The notes beneath the pieces were generated by a model. That model was not told where the DNA came from, ran no database searches, and worked only from the letters and a program-made list of their open reading frames with translations. The translations under genes and the position numbers were made by a program. 64,000 nucleotides of DNA from Mangrovibacterium lignilyticum (lineage in GTDB: Bacteria > Bacteroidota > Bacteroidia > Bacteroidales > Prolixibacteraceae), in assembly GCF_010882175.1 (NCBI RefSeq), contig NZ_WKLH01000003.1:310001-374000 (forward strand). The letters run 5' to 3'. Shown piece by piece: positions 62,613 to 64,000 of the stretch (the stretch's first letter is position 1; each line of letters starts with the position of its first letter).

Positions 62613-64000
62613 ATGAAAGCGAATTCTTGTTATTTTCTTTTGATCGGAATCATCTTGTTAACAATTGATACTTATGGAAGGCCAATTTGGTTTGAAAATT
62701 TTGATACTTCTGAGAAAGGATTTTGGGGAGATGAGGATGGAGTAACAATTCATTCGGATTTGGCCGGGATTACAAAATGGTTCCTGAATGTCGACAATTG
62801 TACCTTTTCTGCCGACAACGATTACGTAAAAACAGTTTCAACTTCCGGTGGGCGGTTTGAAGCGATGGACTGCGACGGAGAAGCAGTTTGGCACTCCGAA
62901 TGGATTCCGATCAACGGCGAAAGCAGCGTGAGCTGCCGTTTGATCGCCAAAGAAACAGGAAGCGGAAAAACCGTGACCAGCAAATATATTCATGTTTATT
63001 ACAGGTTGAATGATAGCCCTGAACAGCTTTTCGGACTGAATGGAATGAGCGAAGGGAACTGGGGCGAAGCTGAAGTTTTTCAGGAAGACCTGGCTGGAGA
63101 TTCACTGCAAATCGTCATTCGGTTAAACAGCAAATACGCGTCAGATAAGGTAATTGTGGATGACATCCTGGTTGAATCACAGGAACCACCTTTATTGCCG
63201 GAAAATTTAGCCTCCGCAGGGGATGTACTAATCAATGAAGTCTTGTTCAACCCGTATCCGGATTGCTCCGATTTTGTGGAAGTCGTCAATGTGTCCGACA
63301 AAAACTTGCGAACCGACCATCTTTTCATTGCGTCGCGCGATGGAGAAGGGAATCTGAAAAAGATCAGTCCGTTTACCACATCTGCTGAATATTTCGAGGG
63401 TGGGGCCTATCTGTTGTTGAGTGAACAGCCTGATACGCTTGTCATGCTCTACCCACAAACTTGTCCGGAGAATTTCCTGAGGGCTGAATTGCCCGGTTTT
63501 TCGAATGATGGTGGAACAGTGGTCCTTGTTGATGATTCGTTGAATGTCATCGACGAGTTTACTTATTCCGACAAGATGCATCATCCTCTGTTAGCGGATG
63601 AAAATGGTGTTTCATTGGAGCGTAAATCACTTCTGAAGGAAACCAACGATATTTCCAATTGGGCATCGGCTGCTGTTGTTGTCGGCTTTGCTACTCCCGG
63701 TTGTCCGAATTCGATGCAGGAAGAAACGGACGCGAAAGGCAATTCCATTACGTTCGAACCCAAGGTAATCTCTCCCAATAACGACGGATACAATGATTTT
63801 ATGACCATCCATTTTGAACTTTCGGAGCCCGAGTGGATGATTACTGTTTTGGTTTTTGATGGCGCTGGTCATCTTGTTGACCAACCCATGAAAAATGCAA
63901 CAGTCGGGCAAATCGGCGATCTAAAATGGGAAGGCAAGCGGTCCAACGGGCAGCAGTTGGCAGCCGGTATTTATGTGTTCTATCTTGAAATGATAAACTT
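62613..64000 (+). CDS. secreted protein with lamin-tail domain (3' end beyond the window)
   Basis: The frame is open from ATG 62613 to the window edge, 462 codons. A signal peptide ends near TYGRP. A jelly-roll-like first domain (about residues 20-185) is followed by a lamin-tail domain (DVLINEVLFNPYPDCSDFVEV, then GGAYLLLSE and GVSLERKS). Near the edge EPKVISPNNDGYNDF begins a FlgD/CHU_C-like segment typical of proteins exported by type IX secretion. It is likely surface-bound or secreted, possibly a T9SS substrate. The C-terminal signal is not in the window. Confidence 0.85.
   Translation, partial: MKANSCYFLLIGIILLTIDTYGRPIWFENFDTSEKGFWGDEDGVTIHSDLAGITKWFLNVDNCTFSADNDYVKTVSTSGGRFEAMDCDGEAVWHSEWIPINGESSVSCRLIAKETGSGKTVTSKYIHVYYRLNDSPEQLFGLNGMSEGNWGEAEVFQEDLAGDSLQIVIRLNSKYASDKVIVDDILVESQEPPLLPENLASAGDVLINEVLFNPYPDCSDFVEVVNVSDKNLRTDHLFIASRDGEGNLKKISPFTTSAEYFEGGAYLLLSEQPDTLVMLYPQTCPENFLRAELPGFSNDGGTVVLVDDSLNVIDEFTYSDKMHHPLLADENGVSLERKSLLKETNDISNWASAAVVVGFATPGCPNSMQEETDAKGNSITFEPKVISPNNDGYNDFMTIHFELSEPEWMITVLVFDGAGHLVDQPMKNATVGQIGDLKWEGKRSNGQQLAAGIYVFYLEMIN

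Overview
The window is a 64 kb stretch of a Bacteroidota chromosome. The lineage is shown by PorX and a PorW/SprE-type TPR lipoprotein (type IX secretion), GldH, a DUF2723 membrane protein, an S46 dipeptidyl peptidase, an HcpR-like regulator, and many promoters with the Bacteroidota -7 box TAnnTTTG. Gene content resembles the Marinilabiliales/Prolixibacteraceae, but that placement is inference. There are no rRNA or tRNA genes, no CRISPR array, and no insertion sequence or prophage that I can recognise.

Layout. 1-2724: a truncated DUF2723 glycosyltransferase-like protein. 3073-4645: a thioredoxin / ArsF-like / ArsG-like cluster that fits aromatic arsenical handling. 4660-8490: an unstable region with a degenerate 21-bp repeat array, two decayed copies of the hcp 3' end, related hairpin terminators, a lipoprotein, an exported protein with a stop codon inside its signal peptide, and a DUF6629 protein. 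8495-11998: hcp, its ferredoxin partner and a divergent Crp/Fnr regulator (nitrosative stress). 12061-15152: a GH92 mannosidase and a basic secretory protein. 15408-22010: PgeF, a FadL-type porin, a queuosine precursor transporter, TrkH, a deleted aldo/keto reductase and aspartate kinase. 22107-33758: an orphan membrane fusion protein, a cupin, envelope proteins, dgt, a YgjP-type peptidase, gltX and a DPP7-like peptidase. 33911-43995: a serine hydrolase, manC, mlaE-mlaF, porX and porW. 44434-49749: a housekeeping and gliding operon (holB, ricT, gldH, trmB, an ATL-like protein, mrp). 50043-53009: pgk, an outer membrane-like protein and a C_GCAxxG protein. 53051-59654: a complete tetR-tolC-MFP-RND efflux operon. 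59861-64000: ispD, DUF2461, asd and a truncated lamin-tail surface protein.

The least explained signal is a set of four intergenic arrays (about 4660-5099, 23655-23961, 35291-35563, 52226-52435). Each has its own sequence, but all are built on the same 21-bp period, often with a 42-bp alternating higher order. Units diverge strongly while the register is almost perfectly kept. No strand, reading frame or peptide is common to all four, so the shared property is the period itself (two DNA turns, or seven codons).

The sequence also suggests regulatory wiring. A TGTACC-N4-GTTACA palindrome sits about 42 bp upstream of the inferred start of the ferredoxin-hcp transcript and next to the hcpR-like gene. 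A perfect 10-bp inverted repeat covers the promoter of the tetR-led efflux operon.
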